A stretch of 64,000 nucleotides of DNA from NCBI RefSeq assembly GCF_010211755.1, contig NZ_PDWR01000004.1, positions 62,001 to 126,000 on the forward strand, given 5' to 3'. The notes below the pieces were generated by a model. That model was not told the origin of the DNA, searched no databases, and saw nothing but the letters and a program-made list of their open reading frames with translations. Positions 9,538 to 17,719 of the stretch are shown here, piece by piece (within the stretch, counting starts at the first letter, position 1; each line of letters starts with the position of its first letter). Source of the stretch: Pseudoxanthomonas sangjuensis. GTDB lineage: Bacteria; Pseudomonadota; Gammaproteobacteria; Xanthomonadales; Xanthomonadaceae. Position numbers and translations under genes: made by a program.

Positions 9538-11007
9538 ATGTGCGGCATTGTCGGTATCGTCGGCGCGCAGAACGTCGCCGGGCAGTTGTACGACGGCCTG
9601 ACGGTGCTGCAGCACCGCGGCCAGGACGCGGCCGGCATCGCCACCGCCGACGGCAGCCGCCTGCGCGTGCACAAGGGCACCGGCCTGGTCCGCGACGTGT
9701 TCAACGCGCAGTCGATGAGCGTGCTCGAAGGCCGGGTCGGCATCGCCCACTGCCGCTACCCGACCGCCGGTTCCGAGGGGCTGGACGAGGCGCAGCCGTT
9801 CTACGTCAATTCGCCGTACGGCATCGCGCTGGCGCACAACGGCAACCTGATCAACACCGACGCGCTGCGCCAGGAAGTGTTCGCCACCGACCGCCGCAAC
9901 ATCAACACCGAATCCGACAGCGAAGTGCTGCTGAACGTGTTCGCGCACGAACTGGACAAGCAGCGCACGCTGTCGCCGGACGCGGCGATCCGCGCGGTCG
10001 CCGGCGTGCACAAGCGGGTGAAGGGCGGCTATGCGGTGGTCAGCACCGTGCTCGGCCTGGGCCTCGTCGCCTTCCGCGACCCGCACGGCATTCGTCCGCT
10101 GGTGCTGGGCAAGCGCGAGCACAACGAAGGCGCCGAATACATGGTCGCGTCGGAGTCCGCGGCGCTCGACATCCTCGGCTTCCAGCGCGTGCGCGACGTG
10201 ATGCCGGGCGAGGCGCTGGTGATCACCGCGCGCGGCGAACTGTTCAGCGAAGTCTGCGCCGGGCCGCAGCAGCACGCGCCGTGCATCTTCGAATACGTGT
10301 ACTTCGCCCGTCCCGACTCGATGATCGACAACGTCTCGGTGCACAAGGCGCGCATGCGCATGGGCGTCAAGCTGGGCGAGAAGATCCTGCGCCTGCGCCC
10401 GGACCACGACATCGACACGATCATCCCGATCCCGGACACCTCGCGCGACGCGGCGCTGGAAATCAGCAACGTGCTCGGCGTGAAATACCGCGAAGGCTTC
10501 ATCAAGAACCGCTACGTCGGCCGCACCTTCATCATGCCGGGGCAGGGCGAGCGCGTTAAGTCGGTGCGCCGCAAGCTGAACCCGATCAACCTGGAGTTCC
10601 GCAACCGCGTGGTGCTGCTGGTCGACGATTCGATCGTGCGCGGCACCACGTCGCAGCAGATCGTGCAGATGGCCCGCGACGCCGGCGCGCGCAAGGTCTA
10701 CCTCGCCTCCGCCGCGCCGCCGGTGCGCTACCCGAACATCTACGGCATCGACATGCCGGCCGCCGACGAGCTGGTCGCCAACGGCCGCAGCATCGAGGAA
10801 ATCGAGAAGCTGCTCGGCGTCGACTGGCTGATCTACCAGGACCTCGAGGACTTGGAGGCCGCGGTGCGCGAGGGCAACCGCGAGCTGGCCCGGTTCGACT
10901 CGTCGTGCTTCAACGGCGAATACGTCACCGGCATCGAGGACGGCTATTTCGACCGCATCCAGCAGCTGCGCAGCGACGAAGCCAAGCACAAGCGCCGCGT
11001 CGGTTGA
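9538..11007 (+). CDS. purF: Amidophosphoribosyltransferase
   Basis: First committed enzyme of purine synthesis, transferring the glutamine amide to PRPP to give 5-phosphoribosylamine. It has 489 residues. Cys2 of MCGIVGIVG is the glutaminase nucleophile exposed after Met removal. The PRPP-binding motif [19 protein letters not shown] lies near residues 358-376, and the loop CRYPTAGS and NGNLIN are conserved. It closes the folC-dedD-cvpA-purF block. PurR-type control is common in relatives, but no operator was recognised here. Confidence 0.97.
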   Translation: MCGIVGIVGAQNVAGQLYDGLTVLQHRGQDAAGIATADGSRLRVHKGTGLVRDVFNAQSMSVLEGRVGIAHCRYPTAGSEGLDEAQPFYVNSPYGIALAHNGNLINTDALRQEVFATDRRNINTESDSEVLLNVFAHELDKQRTLSPDAAIRAVAGVHKRVKGGYAVVSTVLGLGLVAFRDPHGIRPLVLGKREHNEGAEYMVASESAALDILGFQRVRDVMPGEALVITARGELFSEVCAGPQQHAPCIFEYVYFARPDSMIDNVSVHKARMRMGVKLGEKILRLRPDHDIDTIIPIPDTSRDAALEISNVLGVKYREGFIKNRYVGRTFIMPGQGERVKSVRRKLNPINLEFRNRVVLLVDDSIVRGTTSQQIVQMARDAGARKVYLASAAPPVRYPNIYGIDMPAADELVANGRSIEEIEKLLGVDWLIYQDLEDLEAAVREGNRELARFDSSCFNGEYVTGIEDGYFDRIQQLRSDEAKHKRRVG

Positions 11008-11039
11008 TGGGGGGGCGGCGCGCCGTGCCCTGCGGAAAC

Positions 11040-11837
11040 ATGCAATCCCTTTTCGACGCCGCCGCCCTCTGTCTCGCCACCGCCGATCCCGGCGAAAAGG
11101 CCGCGCTGACGCAGCGCTGCGCGGCGGCGTTCGCGTGCGGCGAACTGGCCATTCCCGAAGACGCCCCCGTGCCCGAACCGATCCGCATGCCGGGTCGGCC
11201 GTCGAAGCCCAGGCTGGTGCATCCGCGCGACCTGCCGCGGCGCGGCTTCGGCACGGTCGAGGGCCGCGCCGCCTTCATCCACGCGGTCTGCCACATCGAA
11301 CTCAACGCGATCGATCTGGGCTGGGATGCGGCGTATCGGTTCCGCGGGTTGCCGCGGGAGTTTTACGCCGACTGGGTTTCGGTGGCCAACGACGAATCGC
11401 GCCACTTCGCCATGCTGCGCAAGCGGTTGCAGGAACTCGGCTACGACTACGGCGACTTCGACGCGCACAACGGCCTGTGGGAAATGTGCGAGAAGACCGC
11501 GCACGACGGCCTGGCGCGGATGGCGCTGGTGCCGCGCGTGCTGGAGGCGCGCGGCCTGGACGTGACGCCGGGGATGATTGCCAAGCTGCGTTCACTCGGC
11601 GATGACGCCACCGCCGACATCCTCGTCGTCATCCTGCGCGAAGAGGTTGGCCACGTCGCCGCCGGTTCGCGCTGGTACCGCTGGTATTGCGGGCAGCGCG
11701 GTATCGACCCGCGTTCAAGATTCCGCGAATTGCTTCGCGAGTATGCAGGTGGTTACCTGCACGGGCCGTTCAATCTCGAGGCGCGGTTGTCGGCGGGGTT
11801 CGACGAAGACGAGTTGGCGGCGCTGGAAGCCCCGTAG
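11040..11837 (+). CDS. Ferritin-like domain-containing protein (DUF455)
   Basis: A 265-residue protein of the DUF455 family, which has a ferritin-like four-helix bundle. Probable metal ligands are visible: HAVCHIELNAIDL (His, Glu), NDESRHF (Glu, His) and ILREEVGHVAAG (Glu, Glu, His). The substrate and exact metal are unknown. It begins 33 bases after purF; an in-frame ATG at 11007 overlapping the purF stop would add 11 residues and imply translational coupling. The shorter start is preferred because MQSLFDAAALCL resembles family N-termini. The TAG stop is followed at once by a short palindromic repeat. Confidence 0.85.
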   Translation: MQSLFDAAALCLATADPGEKAALTQRCAAAFACGELAIPEDAPVPEPIRMPGRPSKPRLVHPRDLPRRGFGTVEGRAAFIHAVCHIELNAIDLGWDAAYRFRGLPREFYADWVSVANDESRHFAMLRKRLQELGYDYGDFDAHNGLWEMCEKTAHDGLARMALVPRVLEARGLDVTPGMIAKLRSLGDDATADILVVILREEVGHVAAGSRWYRWYCGQRGIDPRSRFRELLREYAGGYLHGPFNLEARLSAGFDEDELAALEAP

Positions 11838-11846
11838 CGTTCGTTC

Positions 11847-11872
11847 GTCATTCCCGCTTTCGCGGGGATGAC
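11847..11872. repeat. Short palindromic repeat (GTCATTCCCGC type)
   Basis: GTCATTCCCGC (11847-11857) and GCGGGGATGAC (11862-11872) form an 11-bp stem with one G-T pair around TTTC. It lies between two converging genes. A related copy is at 43903-43934. Confidence 0.7.
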
Positions 11873-11891
11873 GGTCCAAGAAAGCGCCGGC

Positions 11892-12629
11892 CTACAGCTT
11901 TTCCAGCTTCATTCCGCCCGCATCCGCCCGCAACACCGACCCCTGCTCGTACCAGTCGCCCAGCACCACGCGCTTGCATGCGTGGCCAGCAACGTCGAGT
12001 CCGTGGATCGCCGGACGATGCGTATGGCCGTGGATCAGCATGTCGATGCCGTAGCGCGCGAAGGTCGCTTCGACCGTCGCCGGGGTCACGTCGGTGACCG
12101 TCTCGAACTGCGCCTTGTCGCTGCCCAGCATCTCCTTCTGCCGCGCCATGCTCGCCTCGCGCGCCTTCGCGGCGAAGGCCAGCCGCGCCGCCAGCGGTTG
12201 CGACAGGAATTGCGCCTGCCACGCCGGATTGCGGGTCTGCGCGCGGAACTGCTGGTAGGGCACGTCGTCGGTGCACAGCAGGTCGCCGTGCATCAGCAGG
12301 GTCGGCTTGCCGTACAGCGCGACCACGGCCGGGTCGGGCAGGATGCGGAACCCGGCGCGGCGCGCGTAATCGGTCCCCACGAGGAAATCGCGGTTACCGC
12401 GGATGAAGAACACCGGCACGCCGGCGTCCGCCACTTCGCGCAGGCGGGCAGCAGTGTAGGCGCCGACCTCGGAGGTGTCGTCGTCGCCGACCCAGGCCTC
12501 GAACAGGTCGCCGAGGATGTACAGCGCGTCGGCGCGGCGGGCCTCCTCGCGCAGGAAGCGGCCGAACAGTTCGGTGACCGCAGGCCGGGCGGGGTCGAGG
12601 TGCAGGTCGGAGATGAAAAGGGTGGTCAT
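11892..12629 (-). CDS. lpxH: UDP-2,3-diacylglucosamine diphosphatase
   Basis: Hydrolyses UDP-2,3-diacylglucosamine to lipid X in lipid A synthesis, at the inner membrane surface. It has 245 residues with the full calcineurin-type metallophosphatase set: FISDLHLDP (residues 5-13), [31 protein letters not shown] and IHGHTHRPA. The conserved SDLHL and GNRDF order identifies LpxH rather than LpxI or LpxG. It is transcribed divergently from gltX, with a long palindrome between the two. Confidence 0.95.
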   Translation of the reverse strand: MTTLFISDLHLDPARPAVTELFGRFLREEARRADALYILGDLFEAWVGDDDTSEVGAYTAARLREVADAGVPVFFIRGNRDFLVGTDYARRAGFRILPDPAVVALYGKPTLLMHGDLLCTDDVPYQQFRAQTRNPAWQAQFLSQPLAARLAFAAKAREASMARQKEMLGSDKAQFETVTDVTPATVEATFARYGIDMLIHGHTHRPAIHGLDVAGHACKRVVLGDWYEQGSVLRADAGGMKLEKL

Positions 12630-12637
12630 GGCCCTAT

Positions 12638-12707
12638 TGTAGGAGCGGCGTGAGCCGCGATGGAGCGTTCATGGGAAAGCCCCATCGCGGCTCACGCCGC
12701 TCCTACA
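12638..12707. repeat. Long perfect inverted repeat between lpxH and gltX
   Basis: Positions 12638-12663 and 12682-12707 are perfect 26-bp complements around an 18-base loop. The arm core is TAGGAGCGGCGTGAGCCGCG, a repeat type frequent between genes in Xanthomonadaceae and pseudomonads. It starts 9 bases upstream of the lpxH ATG and ends about 37 bases before gltX, so it may lie in both leaders. Confidence 0.85.
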
Positions 12708-12743
12708 GGGTAAAATCAGCGGATTCCGCAATCCGAGTCCCCC

Positions 12744-14150
12744 ATGACCTGCCGCACCCGTTTCGCCCCCAGTCCCACCGGCTACCTGCACATCGGCGGC
12801 GCGCGCACCGCGCTGTATTGCTGGCTGGAGGCGCGCCATCGCGGCGGCCAGTTCATCCTGCGCATCGAGGACACCGACCGCGAGCGCAGCACGCAGGCGG
12901 CGATCGACGCGATCCTCGAGGCGATGGACTGGCTGGGCTTGGACTACGACGAAGGCCCGATCTACCAGACCGATCGCGTCGCCCGCTACAGGGAAGTCGC
13001 CGAGCAGCTGGTCGCCGAGGGCAAGGCCTACTACGCCTACGAGTCGAAGGAAGAGCTCGACGCGATGCGCGAGGCGGCGATGGCCAGGCAGGAGAAGCCG
13101 CGCTACAACGGCGCCGCGCGCGCCCTGAACCTGCCGTACCGCGACGATCCCAACCGCGTCATCCGCTTCAAGAATCCGCTCGACGGCGTGGTCGCGTTCG
13201 ACGACCTGATCAAGGGCCGCATCGAGATCGCCAACAGCGAGCTCGACGACATGGTGATCTTCCGCCCGGACGGCTACCCGACCTACAACTTCGCGGTGGT
13301 GGTCGACGACTGGGACATGGGCATCACCGAAGTCATCCGCGGCGACGACCACATCAACAACACGCCGCGCCAGATCAACCTGTACGAAGCGCTCGGCGCG
13401 CCGGTGCCGAAGTTCGCGCACATGCCGATGATCCTGGACGAGCAGGGCGCCAAGCTGTCCAAGCGCACCGGCGCGGCCGACGTAATGCAGTACAAGGACG
13501 CCGGCTACCTGCCGCACGCGCTGATCAACTACCTGGCGCGGCTTGGCTGGTCGCACGGCGACCAGGAATTGTTCACGCGGCAGGAACTGATCGACCTGTT
13601 CGACGTGAAGGACGTGAACAGCAAGGCCGCGCGCCTGGACATGGCCAAGCTGGGCTGGGTCAACCAGCACTACCTGAAGACCGACGCGCCGGAGAGCATC
13701 GCACCGCAGCTCGAATACCAGCTGCGGAAGCTGGGCCTCGACCCGTCGAAGGGGCCGAAGGCCGCCGACATCGTCGTTGCCCTGCGCGAGCGCGTGCAGA
13801 CCCTGAAGGAAATGGCGGAGAAGTCGGCGGTGTGGTTCGTGCCGCTGGAAACCTACGACGAGGCCGCGGTGGCCAAGCACCTGAAGCCGGAAGCCGCGGT
13901 GTCCTTGTCCAAGGCGCGCGAGCTGCTCGCCGTGTTGCCCGAATGGACTGTCGAAGCGGTTTCCGTCGCGCTGCACGACGTGGCGGCGCAACTCGGCGTG
14001 GGCATGGGCAAGGTCGCGCAGCCGCTGCGCGTGGCGATCACCGGCACCCAGGTCAGCCCGGACATTTCGCAGACGGTGTACCTGGCCGGCCGGGACGAGG
14101 CGCTGAAGCGCATTGCCGCCGCGGTTGAAATCGCGGGGAAAAGCGCCTAA
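12744..14150 (+). CDS. gltX: Glutamate--tRNA ligase
   Basis: Class I aminoacyl-tRNA synthetase charging tRNA-Glu, 468 residues. The HIGH motif appears as [12 protein letters not shown] (residues 13-24) right after RFAPSPTG, and the KMSKS motif as KLSKRTGA near residue 237. The C-terminal anticodon-binding half ends in the conserved TQVSPDI region. Length and motifs are normal. A possible -10 (TAAAAT, 12711-12716) sits just after the palindrome. It is followed by zur 10 bases later. Confidence 0.97.
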   Translation: MTCRTRFAPSPTGYLHIGGARTALYCWLEARHRGGQFILRIEDTDRERSTQAAIDAILEAMDWLGLDYDEGPIYQTDRVARYREVAEQLVAEGKAYYAYESKEELDAMREAAMARQEKPRYNGAARALNLPYRDDPNRVIRFKNPLDGVVAFDDLIKGRIEIANSELDDMVIFRPDGYPTYNFAVVVDDWDMGITEVIRGDDHINNTPRQINLYEALGAPVPKFAHMPMILDEQGAKLSKRTGAADVMQYKDAGYLPHALINYLARLGWSHGDQELFTRQELIDLFDVKDVNSKAARLDMAKLGWVNQHYLKTDAPESIAPQLEYQLRKLGLDPSKGPKAADIVVALRERVQTLKEMAEKSAVWFVPLETYDEAAVAKHLKPEAAVSLSKARELLAVLPEWTVEAVSVALHDVAAQLGVGMGKVAQPLRVAITGTQVSPDISQTVYLAGRDEALKRIAAAVEIAGKSA

Positions 14151-14160
14151 ATACCCGAAC

Positions 14161-14658
14161 ATGGCCCGCAAGCACGCCCATCACGAAGCCTGCACCGACC
14201 CGTCGCACCACGTCGACGACGCGGGCGGCTTCGTGCGCGCGGTCGAGGCGGCCTGCCTTGAGCGCGGGCTGCGGCTGACGCCGATCCGTTCGCGGGTACT
14301 GGAACTGATCGCGGAAGCCGGCAAGCCGGTGAAGGCCTACGAACTGCTGGAGCTGGTGCGCGAAAGCAAGGGCGTCGGCGCCGACGCCCCGCCGACGGTG
14401 TATCGCGCGCTCGACTTCCTGATGGCCAACGGCTTCGTGCACAAGCTGGAATCGGTCAATGCCTTCGTCGCCTGCCACCATCCCAACAGCGCGCAGCACT
14501 CGGTGCCGTTCCTGATCTGCGACCGCTGCCACAGCGCCGTCGAACTCGAAGACGTCGAAGTCGTCTCGCAGCTGGAAGACCGCGCCAAGGCGCTCGGCTT
14601 CAGGCCGCAGGCGCAGACGCTGGAAGTGCACGGGCTTTGTGCGCGGTGTGCTGCGTAG
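14161..14658 (+). CDS. zur: Zinc uptake regulator, Fur family (Zur)
   Basis: Zinc-sensing repressor of the Fur family, 165 residues. The DNA-binding part has GLRLTPIRSRVLELI and PPTVYRALDFLMANGFVHKL, the latter typical of Zur. Metal ligands are visible in VACHHP and in the two CxxC pairs CDRC and CARC near the C-terminus. A His-rich start (MARKHAHHEACTDPSHH) may add a zinc site and fits a zinc sensor. It follows gltX by 10 bases and is likely co-transcribed. Its TAG stop lies inside the left arm of a palindromic repeat. Confidence 0.9.
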   Translation: MARKHAHHEACTDPSHHVDDAGGFVRAVEAACLERGLRLTPIRSRVLELIAEAGKPVKAYELLELVRESKGVGADAPPTVYRALDFLMANGFVHKLESVNAFVACHHPNSAQHSVPFLICDRCHSAVELEDVEVVSQLEDRAKALGFRPQAQTLEVHGLCARCAA

Positions 14659-14730
14659 GGTCGGGTTCGCTCGACCGCTTTTCGTTCCCCGTGCGATAAA
14701 CCCGGAACGGTCGAGCAAGCTCGACTCTAC
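14655..14730. repeat. Imperfect palindromic element carrying the zur stop codon
   Basis: The left arm at 14655-14677 and right arm at 14708-14730 are 23-bp complements with about four mismatches, ending GTAG...CTAC. The TAG at 14656-14658 is the zur stop. A related left half is at 44926-44970 and a short fragment GTAGGGTCGGG at 32729-32739. Confidence 0.7.
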
Positions 14731-14743
14731 AAAAGCATTGCGC

Positions 14744-15091
14744 CTAATGCGTCGCCTTGTTGCGCTTCCACCCGCGGTGCCTGATGTCCAGGTACAGGCT
14801 GTACAGCGCGGTGAATGCCGGGAACAGGTTCTGCAGCACGCCGACCGAGTCCTGCTTGGCGGAGAACAGGAAGTAGCTCAGCGTCATCAGGCTGCCGACC
14901 ACGCTCATGTACCAGAACAGCCGCGGGATCACCGGCTTGCGCGCGCGCTTCGAGGCGATGAACTGCACCAGCCAGCGCCCGCCGAACATGAAGGCACCGG
15001 TGTAGCCGATCAGCTTCCAGCCGGTGACGTGCAGGCCGGTCCAGCCCAGCCACACGATTTCCTGGTTCAGCCAGTGGACGTCCGCGCTCAC
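14744..15091 (-). CDS. Lipid-A-disaccharide synthase N-terminal domain (LAB_N) membrane protein
   Basis: A small membrane protein of 115 residues with three or four hydrophobic segments, of the LAB_N family. That domain is found at the N-terminus of some LpxB proteins and as a stand-alone protein beside glycosyltransferases. Visible conserved text includes WKLIGYTGAFMFGGRWLVQF and GSLMTLSYF. It uses a GTG start that overlaps the stop of the upstream glycosyltransferase (GTGA), so the two are translationally coupled. Family context suggests a role in making or moving a polyprenyl-linked sugar; no catalytic residues can be assigned. Confidence 0.85.
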   Translation of the reverse strand: MSADVHWLNQEIVWLGWTGLHVTGWKLIGYTGAFMFGGRWLVQFIASKRARKPVIPRLFWYMSVVGSLMTLSYFLFSAKQDSVGVLQNLFPAFTALYSLYLDIRHRGWKRNKATH

Positions 15092-15855
15092 AGTTCTTCC
15101 ACCGGCGTGCGCTTGCTGCGCGCGATCAGCCACGCCACGCCGCGCAGGTCGCGGATGCCGACCAGCGCGCGGTTGAGGTTGTTGTACTTCGACACGCCGC
15201 TGCCGCGCGGGCGGTGGTTGACCGGCACGCTGACCGTCTTCCAGCCCGCGCGCTGCATCAGCGCCGGCAGGAAGCGGTGCATGTGGTCGAAGTAGGGCAG
15301 GTCGAGGAAGGCGGCGCGTTCGAACAGCTTGAGCCCGCAACCGGTATCCGGCGTGTCGTCCTGCAGCAGGCGCGAGCGGATCGCGTTGGCCCATTTCGAC
15401 GCCCAGCGCTTGCTGCCGCTGTCCTGGCGGTTGACGCGCCAGCCGGCGAACATCCGCGTGCCGGTCGTGTCCGCGTCGCGCGCGGCCAGCAGTTTCGGGA
15501 TGTCGGCCGGATCGTTCTGGCCGTCGCCGTCGAGCGTGGCGATCCACTCGCCGCGCGCGGCCTTGATGCCGGTGCGGATGGCGGTGCTCTGGCCGCTGTT
15601 CTTCACGTGGTGCAGCACGCGCAGTTCCGGCGTCGTCGACTTCAGCGACTGCAGCACCTGCAGGCTGTCGTCGGTCGAATGGTCGTCGACGTAGACGATT
15701 TCGAAGCCGCCGCCATTCAGCAGCGCGTTGCCGCGCAATGCCGCGACGATCTCGTTCACCAGCGGCGCGACGTTGTCGCGTTCGTTGTAGACCGGGACGA
15801 CGACGGAAAGGGGAAGCTGGCTCATGCTCGGATCGGGCGAGGCGTCAGTCGTCAT
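15088..15855 (-). CDS. Glycosyltransferase family 2, dolichol-phosphate-mannose-synthase-like
   Basis: A 255-residue GT2 enzyme. It has LSVVVPVYNERDNVAPLV (about residues 16-33), VYVDDHSTDDS with the first Asp pair, and TLDGDGQNDPADIP with the metal-binding DGD. It lacks the C-terminal membrane segments seen in ArnC-like enzymes. It probably loads a sugar onto undecaprenyl phosphate, which the adjacent GT39 protein can then transfer. The start at 15855 overlaps the upstream gene by 11 bases; an internal ATG at 15825 is an alternative. It is the middle gene of a three-gene minus-strand unit. Confidence 0.88.
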   Translation of the reverse strand: MTTDASPDPSMSQLPLSVVVPVYNERDNVAPLVNEIVAALRGNALLNGGGFEIVYVDDHSTDDSLQVLQSLKSTTPELRVLHHVKNSGQSTAIRTGIKAARGEWIATLDGDGQNDPADIPKLLAARDADTTGTRMFAGWRVNRQDSGSKRWASKWANAIRSRLLQDDTPDTGCGLKLFERAAFLDLPYFDHMHRFLPALMQRAGWKTVSVPVNHRPRGSGVSKYNNLNRALVGIRDLRGVAWLIARSKRTPVEEL

Positions 15856-17584
15856 TATCGTCGATCTCGTAAGCGGCCTGCCCCGCCAGTTCCGGCGTCC
15901 GGCAACCCGGCTTCCACGCCGTGCCCGGCACCAGCAGCCAGTTGCGCCGGTTCGACTGGCCGATCGCCACCACCTGCCCCGGGTCGGCGCAGGGACTCAT
16001 CGCCTCGTCGAGCACGAACACCCAGCGTTTTTCGGGCTTTTCCGCCAGCCACGCCTCGGCGCCGGCCCATTGCTGCTGCCACGATTTCTTGAAGCCGAAA
16101 TCGCGCGCCGGGCGGTCGGCCTGCAGCAGGTTCTGTTCCTTCCAGCCGACCATGCCCAGCTCGGCACCGGGGCCGATGCGCCGGCCGACTTTCTCCATCA
16201 ATGCCCGCGCCGAACTGTCGGCGGTCAGCGTCGGGGTCAGGCCGATGCCGAAGATGATCCACAGCACCGCGGTCGCCGCGACCACGGCCGGCCAGGTCTT
16301 GCGGCGCCAGCCGTACAGCGCCGCGGCCAGCCAGGCGATACCCAGCGCCAGCAGCCACAGCAGCATCGCGCGCACGGTCGAAGCGTCCATGCCGCGCATC
16401 GACGCCTGCTTGTCGGCCCAGTGGCCGTGCCCGGTCAGCGCGGCCAACGAGCCCAGCAGGAACACCGCGGCGAACGCGAACAGGTAGCCGAGCAGCAGCC
16501 GGCGCACGCCCTTGCGCTGCAGCAGTCCCGGCAGCAGCGGCGCGGCGGCCAGCGCGAACGCGGGCAACGCCGGCAGGATGTAGACCTCGCGCTTGCCCGG
16601 GCTGGCGCTGAAGAACAGCAGCACCAGCAGCGCCCAGCCCAGCAGCAGCACGTAGCGCGCGTCGAAACGCTTCAGCTCGCGCCACCACGCCGGCGCCAGC
16701 CACGGCAGCAGCCACGACAGCGGCAACCACAGGGTCAGGATCACCTGGCCGAAGTACCACCACGGCTTCACGTGGTGCCAGGCGTTGGCGTAGCGCGTGG
16801 CGGTCTGCCGGAACAGGATTTCGTTGGCGTAGCGCTGCAGCGCCGGGTCGCTGCCGGCGTAGGCCGCGTACGCCATCGGGAACACCCAGACCCCGGCGCC
16901 GAGCGCGAAGAACAGCACCCCCAGCGCACTGCGTCCGAGGTTCGCGCCGCTCCATTCCGGTTTCGGGCCATGCGCCAGCCTCAGCACCAGCCACGGCACC
17001 AGCACCAGCAGCGGCAGGAAGCCGACGCCCTTGGTCACGGTGCCCAGTCCCGCGGCGAAGCAGCCCAGCCACAGTGCGCGCCAGTCGGGGCCGAGCAGCA
17101 GGTGGCGCAGCAGGCCCCACAGCGACAGTGTCATCATCCCGACCACGGTGATGTCGATCTGCGCGCGCTTGGCCATCAGCCCGAACTGCAGCGCCACGAA
17201 CACCGCCAGCGCGGCGTAGCGGCCGGTCTGCTCGTTCCACAGGCGCTTGCCGAGGTCGTGGACCAGCCACAGCACCAGCAGCGCCGACAGCAGCGACGGC
17301 AGCAGGAAGGCGATGCGCCAGTTGCGCACGACTTCGTACGAAGCCGCCTGCAACCACATGAAGGTCGGCGGCTTCTCCGCGTACAACTCGCTGCCGCGGT
17401 GCGGGAACAGCCACTGCCCGGATTCGACCATGTGTTTCGCGGCCAGCACGAAGCGCGGTTCGTCCGGCGGGGTGGGTTCGCGCAGGCCGATGCCGGCGGC
17501 GATGCTCAGCACGGCCAGTGCGAGCAGGATCCAGAAGGTACGGCGGGAAAGTCCTTCGGGTGCGGCGCTGGCGGGAGTCGGCAT
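15845..17584 (-). CDS. Glycosyltransferase family 39 (ArnT-like) membrane protein
   Basis: A 579-residue integral membrane protein with about a dozen hydrophobic segments. Near the N-terminus it has LREPTPPDEPRFVLAAKHMV, the acidic DE(P) loop typical of ArnT/PMT glycosyltransferases that use lipid-linked sugars. A soluble C-terminal part of about 130 residues follows. By family it would transfer a sugar from a polyprenyl carrier to lipid A or another envelope acceptor in the periplasm. Downstream GT2 and LAB_N genes overlap and probably supply the carrier-linked donor. The start at 17584 (MPTPASAAPEG) is chosen; 17620 (MQNSP) is an alternative. Confidence 0.85.
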   Translation of the reverse strand: MPTPASAAPEGLSRRTFWILLALAVLSIAAGIGLREPTPPDEPRFVLAAKHMVESGQWLFPHRGSELYAEKPPTFMWLQAASYEVVRNWRIAFLLPSLLSALLVLWLVHDLGKRLWNEQTGRYAALAVFVALQFGLMAKRAQIDITVVGMMTLSLWGLLRHLLLGPDWRALWLGCFAAGLGTVTKGVGFLPLLVLVPWLVLRLAHGPKPEWSGANLGRSALGVLFFALGAGVWVFPMAYAAYAGSDPALQRYANEILFRQTATRYANAWHHVKPWWYFGQVILTLWLPLSWLLPWLAPAWWRELKRFDARYVLLLGWALLVLLFFSASPGKREVYILPALPAFALAAAPLLPGLLQRKGVRRLLLGYLFAFAAVFLLGSLAALTGHGHWADKQASMRGMDASTVRAMLLWLLALGIAWLAAALYGWRRKTWPAVVAATAVLWIIFGIGLTPTLTADSSARALMEKVGRRIGPGAELGMVGWKEQNLLQADRPARDFGFKKSWQQQWAGAEAWLAEKPEKRWVFVLDEAMSPCADPGQVVAIGQSNRRNWLLVPGTAWKPGCRTPELAGQAAYEIDDNDD

Positions 17585-17719
17585 ATCGGGTTCTGGTGGG
17601 AGGGCCGGGCTATTCTGCATCCGTTCCGTTAGCGGTCCGTCGGAGCGCTTGCCCCGCCCGCGAAGAGGAGAGGGCGGGCACGGCATCCCCGCGTGATGCG
17701 CCCGTTTCCTGCGCCGGCA

